A stretch of DNA of 48,727 nucleotides from CAZJRB01 sp964547995 (GTDB lineage Bacteria; Planctomycetota; Planctomycetia; Pirellulales; Thermoguttaceae), in assembly GCA_964547995.1 (NCBI GenBank), contig CAZJRB010000048.1, positions 1 through 48,727 on the forward strand. The letters are read 5' to 3'. The first letter of the stretch is position 1, and each line of letters starts with the position of its first letter. Made by a program: the position numbers and the translations under genes. Positions 16,575 to 24,647 of this stretch are shown in pieces. The notes under the pieces are model-generated. The model was not told the DNA's origin, ran no database searches, and was given only the letters and a program-made list of their open reading frames with translations.

Positions 16575-16892
16575 TCAAAAGGTGAGTCCGAGGGCTTCAG
16601 CCTTTGCAAAGTCGTCTTCAGCCTTGGCTTTATCGCCTATTTCCCTGTAGACCAGCCCCCGTGTGTGATAGAACTTGGGCTCTTTCGGATCAAGACGAAT
16701 TGCCTCATGGCTATCGGCGAGCCCTTCGTCGACATCGCCTCGCAACGTACGGGCAGCCGCCCGAGCATTGTGGGCGTGGGCCAATTCTGGGTCGAGTTCG
16801 AGGGCTTGGGTGAAGGCTTCGATGGCGAGTTCATACTCGTTCCGTTTCATATGGTCTACACCTTGATTGTAGATTTCAACCGAATCTACCAT
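16575..16892 (-). CDS. TPR-repeat protein
   Basis: 105 aa, ATG at 16892 behind a strong AGGAGGTGA site. Three tetratricopeptide repeats fill it: YNQGVDHMKRNEYELAIEAF, HNARAAARTLRGDVDEGLAD and YHTRGLVYREIGDKAKAEDD, each with the Gly/Ala pattern of TPR helices. It has no signal peptide, so it is a small cytoplasmic adaptor. The partner is unknown; it is followed by S21 and preceded by the acidic lipoprotein on the same strand. Confidence 0.85.
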   Translation of the reverse strand: MVDSVEIYNQGVDHMKRNEYELAIEAFTQALELDPELAHAHNARAAARTLRGDVDEGLADSHEAIRLDPKEPKFYHTRGLVYREIGDKAKAEDDFAKAEALGLTF

Positions 16893-16979
16893 GGTTACGT
16901 CACCTCCTGTTCTATTGCGTTCTGAATCCGTATGGCTACTATCGGCGATCCTTTTCCATCAAAGATCCCACCTTGCTGC

Positions 16980-17405
16980 TTACTTCTCTTCACCCTCTGT
17001 GTCAGGCTGTTTCGCTTCCGGCACTCCTTTACTCGCTTCTTCATCCTTTGCAGCGGCCTCTTTAGCAGCGTCTTTATCCCCTTCGGCTGTCTGGTCATCT
17101 TTTGCGTCGGCCCCCGCCACCTCCGCATCTCCCTCAACCGTTTCCTCGTCCTCTACACCGGCTCCTTCGGCCGTTTTCGTGGTTTCCTCGCCAGCCTCTT
17201 CGGTGTCAATTGCAGCGGTTTCGCCCTCGGCGGGAGCTTCTTCACTTTCCTTAGGAACCGCTTCGTCCGGCTTTGGTGTTTCCTTGGCGTCCTCACTTGC
17301 CGGTGGAGTCTTACCGTTGCTTTTCGGCTTTGTTTGTTGTGGAGCACAACCTATGAGAAACAAACCGAAAGCCAATAATGTTGTCATCAAAGCAAATTTC
17401 TTCAT
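16980..17405 (-). CDS. Acidic, low-complexity lipoprotein
   Basis: 141 aa from the ATG at 17405 (MKKFALMTTLLAFG) with AAAGGAGGGG about 8 bases upstream. The signal peptide ends in a lipobox (FLIGC), so Cys20 should be lipidated. The rest is low complexity and dominated by Glu, Asp, Lys, Ala and Thr (for example EEAPAEGETAAIDTEEAGEE), with no fold predicted. Likely a disordered, highly charged envelope protein; in an osmotic-stress cluster it could hold water or ions at the surface, but this is inference. Confidence 0.8.
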   Translation of the reverse strand: MKKFALMTTLLAFGLFLIGCAPQQTKPKSNGKTPPASEDAKETPKPDEAVPKESEEAPAEGETAAIDTEEAGEETTKTAEGAGVEDEETVEGDAEVAGADAKDDQTAEGDKDAAKEAAAKDEEASKGVPEAKQPDTEGEEK

Positions 17406-17514
17406 TGCACCACCCCTCCTTTTGAAGCTCAAGTAACGGTTTTGTAAGCAGGACCATCCTGCACGATTTCATTTTCAGTCATAGCGGTCCTATCGTTCAC
17501 GTGCGTGCGGTATC

Positions 17515-17763
17515 CTACCAGTCGCGCCCCAGGCCCAAAACTGTCAGTTTCATCGACTCACCTGGAACGTCAAGGACAGCCGTGTGTCCAACTTCCGCAC
17601 CAATCAAGGCACTTCCTAACAGCCCGCTCTCTGGAACCTTGTGTTTCAAATAGTCGATCTCACTATGCGGCACAAAGTGGAACGTAGTATCAATGCCCGG
17701 CTCAAAACCACGTACTCTTACCCATGTTCCAATAGCTACCTTATCAACGGTTCGATCATTCAT
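17515..17763 (-). CDS. Standalone GreA/GreB C-terminal-like protein (copy 2)
   Basis: 82 aa from the ATG at 17763, which overlaps the TAA of the preceding HAD gene as TAATG, so translation is coupled. It resembles only the FKBP-like C-terminal domain of GreA/GreB/Rnk: FVPHSEIDYLKHKVPESG, LLGSALIGAEVGHTAVLDVP and LTVLGLG. The coiled-coil that reaches into the RNA polymerase channel is absent, so it should not stimulate transcript cleavage; it may bind polymerase. It is a paralogue of the protein at 20333-20587. Confidence 0.78.
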   Translation of the reverse strand: MNDRTVDKVAIGTWVRVRGFEPGIDTTFHFVPHSEIDYLKHKVPESGLLGSALIGAEVGHTAVLDVPGESMKLTVLGLGRDW

Positions 17764-18575
17764 TACAGATCTCCTCTCGCCCGGCAGCAACGGCACTTAT
17801 CACCAGGACTCTCCAACATCGGCCCGACCCTCGTCGCCGTGAACTGCTTTGCATTCTTCAACCAGAATTCCATTCCCTCCAACACACCGGCAGCATAGGA
17901 GTGTTCGGAATGATATATGTGCGGGGACCGAAGTCCCTTTAACTCCTTGTGGGCATTGGCCGGGACGATTCCCCGAAACCCGCGCAAGAACATTGACAGG
18001 TTGCTGCCCGTGACCCCCGATACGATCACCTGCCAAGACCGCAATTTCCATTTGCAGGCCAGATGAACAATGGCCGAACCTTTGCTGACTCCCGTCGGCA
18101 TCACGTCCAAGTCGCGACCGGAACTGTAGACAACGTTGACGCGATAGTCGGCGGTTGCCAGCCTCCGTTGTAGTCTCGCAAGAAAGTCGGCAGCTAGGTC
18201 ATATGCGTAGAAGCTAAGCTTCAGCGGCGTCTGGAATTCTGGCGGCTGTAGCTGAAGCTCGTCGTATTCCGCTAGAATGGCCTGTATGTCGTCGATGTCC
18301 CAATGCCCCAGGAATGTGGGCCAACCAAGAAGGACGTCGTCCCCGTCAGGGTAGTAACGAACTTCGGTACTCACGCCGCCGATGACCGCATCCGGCTCCG
18401 GTAGTGCCGTCGAGTTGATCAAGTCAACGGTCGATTGAAACAGACGACCGGAGTTGTAGACTAATCGCAGTTGTTCCCGTTGGGCCTGATACCACTCGGC
18501 GAACTGCCTCAGTGCTTCATCGTTACCCAGGAGCGTACCGTCGAGATCAGTAACAAGCAGGTATCTGCCTCTCAT
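17763..18575 (-). CDS. Sucrose-phosphate-phosphatase-like HAD protein with a damaged metal motif
   Basis: 270 aa from the ATG at 18575 (MRGRYLLVTDLDGTL); the frame upstream of it is not family sequence. Motifs I (DLDGT), II (VYNSGRL) and III (lysine in GVSKGSAIVHL) are intact, and the cap motif SSGRDLDVMP is typical of sucrose-phosphate phosphatases. Motif IV, normally GDxGND, reads GVTGSN (V188, N192): both Mg2+-binding acids are lost although the flanking residues remain conserved (LSMFLRGFRGIV, ANAHKEL). It may therefore be inactive, slow, or a regulatory/binding subunit for the adjacent GT4, as the phosphatase-like tail of plant sucrose-phosphate synthase is. It follows the GT4 gene by 34 bases. 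Confidence 0.85.
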   Translation of the reverse strand: MRGRYLLVTDLDGTLLGNDEALRQFAEWYQAQREQLRLVYNSGRLFQSTVDLINSTALPEPDAVIGGVSTEVRYYPDGDDVLLGWPTFLGHWDIDDIQAILAEYDELQLQPPEFQTPLKLSFYAYDLAADFLARLQRRLATADYRVNVVYSSGRDLDVMPTGVSKGSAIVHLACKWKLRSWQVIVSGVTGSNLSMFLRGFRGIVPANAHKELKGLRSPHIYHSEHSYAAGVLEGMEFWLKNAKQFTATRVGPMLESPGDKCRCCRARGDL

Positions 18576-18609
18576 GGTTTTTTCTCCACACCGCATGCTG
18601 GTCCATGAG

Positions 18610-19971
18610 CTAATCTTGAGCACCAAAAGCAAGGGAATGCTGCTCCGCCTCTTGTCCGTCCGATTCCTCACCGTATTGATTTGACGCGGCGTCCCGAACC
18701 GCAATGGGTAGCTCGGCATCTTGCAGGACGCGCAAAATTTGTTGAGCCACGCCTGTCCACGTGAAATGCGCCCTTGCCTTTTGCGAGCCGAACTTCGCCA
18801 GTTGATCCCGCACCCGAGAGTGCATAAGAATCGTGGCAATGGCGTGTCCGAAGGCTTCTGGGTCAAATGGATTGGCATAGAGCGCGTCGAGCCCCCACGT
18901 TACTTGCTCCCAAAGACCACCCTCGCTAGTAACGACCGTTGGCGTGCCACACGCCATTGCTTCCACGGCCGTCATGCCGAACGGCTCATAGCGGCTACTT
19001 AAGGCGAACACGTTGCCCGCTCGATAGTAATCGACCAACAAGTCATCTGGGATGTAGTCGCGAAACAACACGCGGTCATCGATTCCCAACTCCTTAGCCA
19101 GCCGCCGCAACTGGTTGACTTGCGCAATCTCGTCCTCCGTGGGTTCCGTCGAACCGATCGCCAATAACAACCGCGCGTCGTTCACTCGCTCAAAAACGAC
19201 AGGCATGGCGCGGAGCAGCAGATCATAACCTTTGTTCTTGGCCATCCTGCCGATCGCCAGCACGATTCGGCCCGGAATGTCAAGGTCTTGCTTGATCGCT
19301 TGCCGGGAAGCCAGCGAGACTGGAAAGAATCGCGTGTCATCGTATCCAGGTGGAACAACCCGTATCTTCTCCCGGGGAACATCGTATTCGCTGGCTTCCA
19401 GGATGTCCCTTTGTTGGGGTGTGGTAGCGACCAATACATCACACTCGTCGTAGATTACCTTTTCTTCACGGATGCGATGGCGGAAGTTGTACCGGTGTTC
19501 CAGTTCTTCGGGATCACCATCCATGTTGTCGCGTTTCCACGCACCGATGGAATGGGGGGTGTGTATGTGCGGAATACCGAAGAAGTTGGCCAACGATTGC
19601 CCGGCCAGTCCGGCGTCCCAATAATGACTGTTGATAAACGTGTATCGAAGTTCCTTGGCCTCGACAAAACGCTGCACGTTGGCAACCCACTGCGGGATGG
19701 ACTCGCAGAGGATTTCCTTCGGGATAAATCTCTTGCCGCCGCAAGGAAACCGGAGAATGCGCACGCCTCTGTCGACGTGCTCCGTCGCGGGCTGCTCTTC
19801 AAATCGCCGAGTCAGAATGTCGACCCGATACCCCATGCGTGCCAGACACTTCGAGAGTTCGAGCACGTAGACGACTTGTCCCCCGGTGTCCGGCATCCCG
19901 AATTCCGGAGACGCCGAAACGTAACCGTGGGTCGAGATCATCATGATTCGTTGTTTGTGTTGAACTCGCAT
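18610..19971 (-). CDS. Sucrose-phosphate synthase-like glycosyltransferase (GT4)
   Basis: 453 aa, ATG at 19971 with AAGGAAGGGG about 8 bases upstream. GT-B fold of family 4: ISTHGYVSASPEFGMPDTGGQVVYV at the N-terminus (acceptor side), HYWDAGLAGQSLA, HTPHSIGAWKRDN, RMAKNKGYDLLLRA and the E-x7-E donor site in SSRYEPFGMTAVEAMACGTP. Expected reaction: NDP-glucose plus fructose-6-phosphate to sucrose-6-phosphate in the cytoplasm. The next gene is a phosphatase-like HAD protein. The last ~30 residues (EESDGQEAEQHS) are polar and variable. Sucrose is a common compatible solute, in line with the stress-type neighbours. Other GT4 reactions cannot be excluded. Confidence 0.88.
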   Translation of the reverse strand: MRVQHKQRIMMISTHGYVSASPEFGMPDTGGQVVYVLELSKCLARMGYRVDILTRRFEEQPATEHVDRGVRILRFPCGGKRFIPKEILCESIPQWVANVQRFVEAKELRYTFINSHYWDAGLAGQSLANFFGIPHIHTPHSIGAWKRDNMDGDPEELEHRYNFRHRIREEKVIYDECDVLVATTPQQRDILEASEYDVPREKIRVVPPGYDDTRFFPVSLASRQAIKQDLDIPGRIVLAIGRMAKNKGYDLLLRAMPVVFERVNDARLLLAIGSTEPTEDEIAQVNQLRRLAKELGIDDRVLFRDYIPDDLLVDYYRAGNVFALSSRYEPFGMTAVEAMACGTPTVVTSEGGLWEQVTWGLDALYANPFDPEAFGHAIATILMHSRVRDQLAKFGSQKARAHFTWTGVAQQILRVLQDAELPIAVRDAASNQYGEESDGQEAEQHSLAFGAQD

Positions 19972-20021
19972 GACATAGCCCCTTCCTTCTTGGTAACGTT
20001 GGTTTGTTTACCCTTGGAAAA

Positions 20022-20279
20022 TCAAACGAAGACCAAGGACTCGCTCTCCTCGTCATAGACCAATTTCCGATCCTCAAGGCACTTGGCTGATACGGGATCC
20101 ATCAGCACTACCAATTCCTCATCATACTTAAGGACCGTGTCGCGAGGGCGTTGTTGATCGAACTTCAATAGGGCCCCCTGCTTGTTTACTATGACCCGAA
20201 TGCTGTCATCACCTTTGCCTTCGCTCTTTGCAAGAGCGGACTTCAATGCCTGCGCTGCAATCTCCGCGATTTCGAGCAT
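20022..20279 (-). CDS. HesB/IscA-like small protein without the Fe-S cysteines
   Basis: 85 aa from the ATG at 20279 with AAGGAGA about 8 bases upstream. The layout follows A-type Fe-S carriers: IAAQALKSALAK helix, SIRVIVNKQGALLKF where the family has its glycine/cysteine loop, then ELVVLMDPVSAKCLEDRKLVYDEESESLVF. The three cluster-binding cysteines of IscA are missing; the only Cys is in SAKCLED. It therefore probably does not carry a cluster. It lies between the Gre-like gene and the sucrose-phosphate-synthase-like gene. Confidence 0.7.
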   Translation of the reverse strand: MLEIAEIAAQALKSALAKSEGKGDDSIRVIVNKQGALLKFDQQRPRDTVLKYDEELVVLMDPVSAKCLEDRKLVYDEESESLVFV

Positions 20280-20332
20280 CAGTCCAATCTCCTTGTTATA
20301 GGTCTGCGTTGTCTGCCTCATGGGCAACGGGA

Positions 20333-20587
20333 TCACCCATGTCCCAGATCGAGGACTACCAGATCCAGCACCCCACCGCCAGTTTCGACTTTGGCCGTTT
20401 CTCCAACCTTCGCACCCGCCAGTGCTTGCCCTAAGGGGCTGTCCATCGAAATCTTGTTTTGGGTAATGTCCACCTCGTCGATGGGCACGAACTGGTACAC
20501 ATCCTCGAACGTTTCTTGACCTAATATCGCGCCTCTCACTTTGACCCACATGCCGGTTCTTACTTTCAAGGTGCGCTTATCGCTCAT
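20333..20587 (-). CDS. Standalone GreA/GreB C-terminal-like protein (copy 1)
   Basis: 84 aa, ATG at 20587 with AAAGGAGG about 7 bases upstream and only 20 bases after the MarR stop. It matches the C-terminal domain of GreA: QFVPIDEVDITQNKISMDSP, LGQALAGAKVGETAKVETGGG, LVVLDLG. No N-terminal coiled coil. Role inferred: binding near the RNA polymerase secondary channel without cleavage activity, perhaps competing with full Gre factors under stress. Paralogue of 17515-17763. Confidence 0.82.
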   Translation of the reverse strand: MSDKRTLKVRTGMWVKVRGAILGQETFEDVYQFVPIDEVDITQNKISMDSPLGQALAGAKVGETAKVETGGGVLDLVVLDLGHG

Positions 20588-20607
20588 GTGGTTCCTCCTT
20601 TTCGGGT

Positions 20608-21204
20608 CTAGTTCTCTTCGCGTATGACCGCCGAAACCGGATGCGACGCCTCTTCGGCAAGCGGAGTCTCATTCGTCGGCACCACCGCCTTCTCAAGATA
20701 TCGCGATAGGTCTTCCACCTGGGCACTTGCGACACCGGGAACGAGAACCGGGGCGGCCTCGATCTCTCCAGCATCCATCATCGAGGCAATCCGCTGAAGC
20801 GTCGCCAGAATCATTGTTTGTTCCCATTCCTCAAGTCTGGCCAACTCCCTGTGGAACCGATCTTGTAGCAAGGAAGGGGCCTCGTTCACCAGTTCAGCAC
20901 CGCTGGGCGTCAATTCCACAACGACACTTCGGCGGTCTCGGTCATCCCGACTTCGATAGATGAATCCCCGTTTCTCCAGCCGCCCCAAGATGCCTGTCAC
21001 CGTTCCCTGACTGAGGTGGATTTCCCTGGCGATGGCTCCAACCGAAACGGGTTGAAGCAGCTTCGAACCCGCTTGCAACACCGATAGCTGGGGAGACGTC
21101 AGTCCGTGCTTCTGGAGGAGAACCCTTGAGTGAAGGTCTGTTGCCCGAGTAATCCGCCGCAGGGCGGAGATTACCTGGTCTTCCAGGGGCAAAGAGGCCA
21201 ACAT
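20608..21204 (-). CDS. MarR-family transcriptional regulator heading the sucrose/stress cluster
   Basis: 198 aa, ATG at 21204 with AAGGAGGGAG upstream. Winged-helix MarR domain in residues about 8-145: LHSRVLLQKHGLTSPQLSVL, the recognition segment AREIHLSQGTVTGILGRLEKRG and the wing SRDDRDRRSVVVELT. After the usual dimerisation helix (MILATLQRIASMM) it carries an extra ~50-residue tail (EIEAAPVLVPG, DLSRYLEKAVVP) shared with the paralogue at 32889-33485. It is first in the minus-strand cluster, and its promoter faces the plus-strand asparagine-synthetase-like gene, so it may repress both directions. The ligand is unknown. Confidence 0.9.
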   Translation of the reverse strand: MLASLPLEDQVISALRRITRATDLHSRVLLQKHGLTSPQLSVLQAGSKLLQPVSVGAIAREIHLSQGTVTGILGRLEKRGFIYRSRDDRDRRSVVVELTPSGAELVNEAPSLLQDRFHRELARLEEWEQTMILATLQRIASMMDAGEIEAAPVLVPGVASAQVEDLSRYLEKAVVPTNETPLAEEASHPVSAVIREEN

Positions 21205-21251
21205 GAGCGCACTCCCTCCTTATGGGGTAGTTGAACCGTTGCTCACACACG

Positions 21252-21264
21252 CATATAAAGTATG
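21252..21264. promoter_or_regulatory. Candidate MarR operator
   Basis: CATA-TAAAG-TATG is an inverted repeat with a 5-base centre, about 10 bases downstream of the minus-strand -10 (21274-21279), thus near the transcription start of the marR gene. Position fits autoregulation; no second copy was found upstream of the other marR. Confidence 0.3.
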
Positions 21265-21273
21265 TGGTGAATT

Positions 21274-21301
21274 ATTATCTACAAAAATCATTATTCGTCA
21301 A
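21274..21301 (-). promoter_or_regulatory. Promoter for the minus-strand marR/sucrose cluster
   Basis: On the minus strand: TTGACG (21296-21301), a 16-base spacer, then GATAAT (21274-21279). It is in an AT-rich stretch about 70 bases before the marR start codon. Confidence 0.5.
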
Positions 21302-21334
21302 CCCTCAACCAAAAAACCTCTTGTCCAGGTCTTG

Positions 21335-21363
21335 TTGACAGACTCACCTTATTAGTATAGATT
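21335..21363 (+). promoter_or_regulatory. Promoter facing the asparagine-synthetase-like gene
   Basis: TTGACA (21335-21340) followed by TATAGA (21356, 15-base spacer) or TAGATT (21358, 17-base spacer). It diverges from the marR promoter 34 bases away and lies about 200 bases before the ATG at 21562, leaving a long leader in which I see no gene. Confidence 0.4.
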
Positions 21364-21561
21364 TATGAAATTCAGGCAGGAATTCGCTGTTGAAGTTGGA
21401 ACGTTTGCAGACAAAGTAAACTGCTGGCTCTTAGCCTCAGAATCACGGTAAACCTCTTTCTGTGCGTTGAATATGGTCAATGATTCCCCCCTAAGCTGGT
21501 GGCATTGACGGGTGCTTTGCTGTCGAAAGTACAACCTACTTTTATGGTTGGGAGATCGAGT

Positions 21562-23079
21562 ATGAGTGGCTTTGTAGTTGGCTATGGCCAGCCAAATCGT
21601 GAACGTGCCGAGACGATGTTCGAGAGAATCGGCCATCGCGGCCCCGCCCTTTCGGGGGTCCGTCAGTTGCACCGGGTAATACTGGGCCAAAACTATGCCC
21701 AAGCTGACCTTGCCCAAGGCGGCGAAAACGCACAGATTCCTTTCGGTGACTTGCCGGGCGACGATCTGAGGATCTGTTACGACGGGCAGATGGGGAACTG
21801 GGCCCAGTTGACCGCGGACCACGGCGTCCCGGACGGTCCGTTTCGAGAAGAGCGGTTGTTGCTGCAACTCTACCGCAACTACGGCACGGACATGCTCCGG
21901 TACTTGGGGGATGCGATCTTTGCCTTTGTCATTTCCGACGGGGAAAAGCTCTTCGCGGCCAGGGACCTCCTGGGGATCAAGACGCTTTTCTATGGCCGCG
22001 AGAACGGTACTTTGTATCTGGCCTCGGAACTGAAGAGCCTCCGAACGGTGACCGATGACATTCGCGAATTCCCCGAGGGCCACTTCATGGAGGCCAACGG
22101 TCGTCTAGCCCGTTTTGCCGAATTGCCGACGTCACCAGAGGTCATGGATACCGAGTTTCCACAGATTATCGAGGATATTAAGGACATTATCGTACGGAGT
22201 GTTCGCAGCCGCGTCGATTTTGCGCGTCCAACGGCCGCGCTCTTAAGCGGTGGCATGGACAGCAGCGTGATCTCCTACCTGTCCAACAAGCTCTACAAGG
22301 AGAAACTCGGCGAGCATGCCCGATTAAAGACCTTTGCGATGGGGATTGGCGAGAGTAACGATATCCGTCATGCCCGGACTATGGCCCGGCACATCGGCTC
22401 CGAACATCAAGAATTGATTGTCGAACTGGGGGAGATTCTGGCTGCTCTGCCGGATGTCGTTTATTACCTCGAATCGTTCGACCCTTCGCTGGTAAGAAGC
22501 TCGGTGTCCAACTACCTGATCTCGAAGCACGCCGGTGAAGAGGGAATTGAAGTGCTTCTTTCGGGCGAAGGGGGCGATGAAATTTTCTGCGGGTACACCT
22601 ACCTTAAGGATTTCCCGCTGGAAGAGTTGACCGCCAGGCAGATGGAGTGTCTGGGCTACTTGCACAGCAACGCCTCGTTGCGGTTGGACCGGATGAACCA
22701 GTGTCACTCGGTACGAGTGGTGGCTCCTCTCATTTCCGGAGAGTTGCTCGACTATGCGTTGCGGATCCCCCCGCAGTACAAACAGAAGCCGGAAGGAGAC
22801 AAGAAGATCGAAAAATGGATCTTCCGGAAGGCATACGAATCGGTCTTGCCCGAGGCCATCACGTGGCGGGGAAAACAAGAGTTCTCGCAGGGTTCGGGAT
22901 CTGCCGACGTACTTCCCCGCTACTTCGAGGACGCCATCGACGATGAGGAACTTGCTGACGCGAAGGAGAAGCATCCGCTTATCCGCAGCAAGGAGGAGTT
23001 CTACTATTTCCGCATCTTCACCGAGCATTTCGGAGCGGAGCGGGCGGTGGAGACGGTTGGGCAATGGGTCAGCTTGTAA
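21562..23079 (+). CDS. Asparagine-synthetase-like (AsnB family) enzyme with Cys2 replaced by Ser
   Basis: 505 aa from the ATG at 21562 (MSGFVVGYGQ), with GGGAGA about 7 bases upstream; this matches the family start MCGI. The glutaminase half keeps its layout (RIGHRGP, RDLLGIKTLFYG), but the catalytic Cys2 is Ser, so glutamine should not be hydrolysed. The synthetase half is intact: ATP-pyrophosphatase loop LLSGGMDSS (residues 227-235) and LLSGEGGDEIFCGY. Predicted: an ammonia-dependent ligase that adenylates a carboxylate and amidates it. Its substrate is unknown; it is the first gene of the plus-strand amine cluster, so an amino-acid or betaine-like carboxylate is conceivable. Other AsnB relatives act in secondary metabolism and in N-acetylglutaminylglutamine amide synthesis. 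Confidence 0.87.
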   Translation: MSGFVVGYGQPNRERAETMFERIGHRGPALSGVRQLHRVILGQNYAQADLAQGGENAQIPFGDLPGDDLRICYDGQMGNWAQLTADHGVPDGPFREERLLLQLYRNYGTDMLRYLGDAIFAFVISDGEKLFAARDLLGIKTLFYGRENGTLYLASELKSLRTVTDDIREFPEGHFMEANGRLARFAELPTSPEVMDTEFPQIIEDIKDIIVRSVRSRVDFARPTAALLSGGMDSSVISYLSNKLYKEKLGEHARLKTFAMGIGESNDIRHARTMARHIGSEHQELIVELGEILAALPDVVYYLESFDPSLVRSSVSNYLISKHAGEEGIEVLLSGEGGDEIFCGYTYLKDFPLEELTARQMECLGYLHSNASLRLDRMNQCHSVRVVAPLISGELLDYALRIPPQYKQKPEGDKKIEKWIFRKAYESVLPEAITWRGKQEFSQGSGSADVLPRYFEDAIDDEELADAKEKHPLIRSKEEFYYFRIFTEHFGAERAVETVGQWVSL

Positions 23080-23117
23080 TCGACGGGCGACCAACATTCC
23101 TTCGATTGACGGAGGAA

Positions 23118-24632
23118 ATGGGGAAAGTAACGTGTGGCATTGCTGCACTTAGCAGAGGACGAACGCACGAGGGCATATTGTTGAAGAGACTCAAGCACCA
23201 GATGCCCGGCATACCGGCCTCGCCCTACGGGCCGCTGGACGAAAACGGCGTTCGGAAACTTGCCGACGCGGCTTTTGAGGTCTTGGCGGAGTCTGGAATG
23301 GCCGTCTATTCCGATACGGCGTTCGAGGCACTTCGGGCGGCCGGTGCGGGCGTCGACGCCGAGAGCCGCATCGTCCGATTCCCCCGCTCGCTGGTCGAAG
23401 ACGCCATTGACTCCACCCCATCGTCGATTACGCTCTTTTCCCGCAACGGCGAGTACGACGTCGTATTGGAAGGCGATCGCGTTCACTACGCGACCGGCGG
23501 GACAGCCATCTACGTACTCGACCCGGACACGGGCGAGCGCCGGCCTTCGACCGTGGACGACGTCATCCTCAGCACCCGGATGGTCGAGGCCCTTGAGAAC
23601 ATCCACGCATTCACGATCAATGTCTTTCCCAACGAGATCAAGGAGAGGGACCACATCGACACCAACCGCTTCTTCCACGCGTTGGACAACACGAACAAAC
23701 ACGTCATGGGCGGGATCTACTCTCTGAACGGCTGCCGGAAGGTGGCCCGGATGGCGCAGATGATTGCAGGAAGTGCGGAATCGCTGCGAGAAAAGCCGTT
23801 CGTCTCGTTCATCACGCTGATCATCAGCCCATTCAAGATCGACAAAGAGTACGGGGAGATAACTTGTTATCTGGCGCAGGAAGGGCTACCGGTTGTCGTG
23901 CCGACCGAGCCGATCTGCGGAACGACCGCCCCGGTGACACTCGCCGGAAACGTGTTGACCCACGTGGCGGAAACTCTCGGGGGCATCGCTTTGGTTCAGT
24001 GCGTCCACCGGGGGGCCCCCGGCATTTGCGGAAGCGTCGGCTCGATCCCGAACTTGCAGACCATGGATCATCTCGGCGGTCCGATTGAGCGGGCCATGAT
24101 CAACGCCGCCGTCGCGCAGATGGCCCAGCACTTCGATATTCCGTTGTACTCCACAGGCGGGACCACCGACTCGAAGGAAGTGGATATCCAAGCCGCCTAC
24201 GAAAGTGCCATGTCGAGTTTGCTGGTGGCCATGTCCGGGGCGAACTACATCCACGACAGCGCGGGGCTCATGGAGTCCGACCTCACCGTCTCGTACGAAA
24301 AACTGGCGATGGACAACGAGATCCTCGGCATGTGCCAGCGAGTGCTTCGCGGGATCGAAGTAACCGGCGATACGCTGGCCGCCGAACTTATCATCGAAAA
24401 GGGCCCTGGCAAGAATTTCATGTCGGACGAACACACGTTGCGACACATGCGACAGGAGTTCTTTACTCCGGAATTGGCCAACCGCCAGAAGCGAGGATCG
24501 ATGTCGCCCGGCGACAGCGCGCTGGCCCGCGCCCGAATGCGGGTCAAAGAGATCCGGTCGTCCACGAAGACGAGCCTGTTGTCCGCCGACGTGCGGGGGC
24601 AAGTATTGCAGTCGTTCCCCGAAATTCGATAA
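23118..24632 (+). CDS. MttB-family (trimethylamine methyltransferase-like) protein 1, non-pyrrolysine
   Basis: 504 aa from the ATG at 23118, which follows GGAGG closely; 23064 (overlapping the previous gene) and 23202 (best by family length) are alternatives. The MttB/MtgB TIM-barrel family is recognised from GPLDENGVRKLADAAFEVL at the start, DNTNKHVMGGIYSL, EPICGTTAPVTLAGNV, STGGTTDSKEVDIQAA and the C-terminal KGPGKNFMSDEHTLRHM. The frame has no internal amber codon, so it belongs to the non-pyrrolysine branch, which includes glycine-betaine and other quaternary-amine demethylases that give a methyl group to a corrinoid protein. No corrinoid protein gene is in the window. Confidence 0.88.
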   Translation: MGKVTCGIAALSRGRTHEGILLKRLKHQMPGIPASPYGPLDENGVRKLADAAFEVLAESGMAVYSDTAFEALRAAGAGVDAESRIVRFPRSLVEDAIDSTPSSITLFSRNGEYDVVLEGDRVHYATGGTAIYVLDPDTGERRPSTVDDVILSTRMVEALENIHAFTINVFPNEIKERDHIDTNRFFHALDNTNKHVMGGIYSLNGCRKVARMAQMIAGSAESLREKPFVSFITLIISPFKIDKEYGEITCYLAQEGLPVVVPTEPICGTTAPVTLAGNVLTHVAETLGGIALVQCVHRGAPGICGSVGSIPNLQTMDHLGGPIERAMINAAVAQMAQHFDIPLYSTGGTTDSKEVDIQAAYESAMSSLLVAMSGANYIHDSAGLMESDLTVSYEKLAMDNEILGMCQRVLRGIEVTGDTLAAELIIEKGPGKNFMSDEHTLRHMRQEFFTPELANRQKRGSMSPGDSALARARMRVKEIRSSTKTSLLSADVRGQVLQSFPEIR

Positions 24633-24647
24633 GCAGGTGGAGAATCG

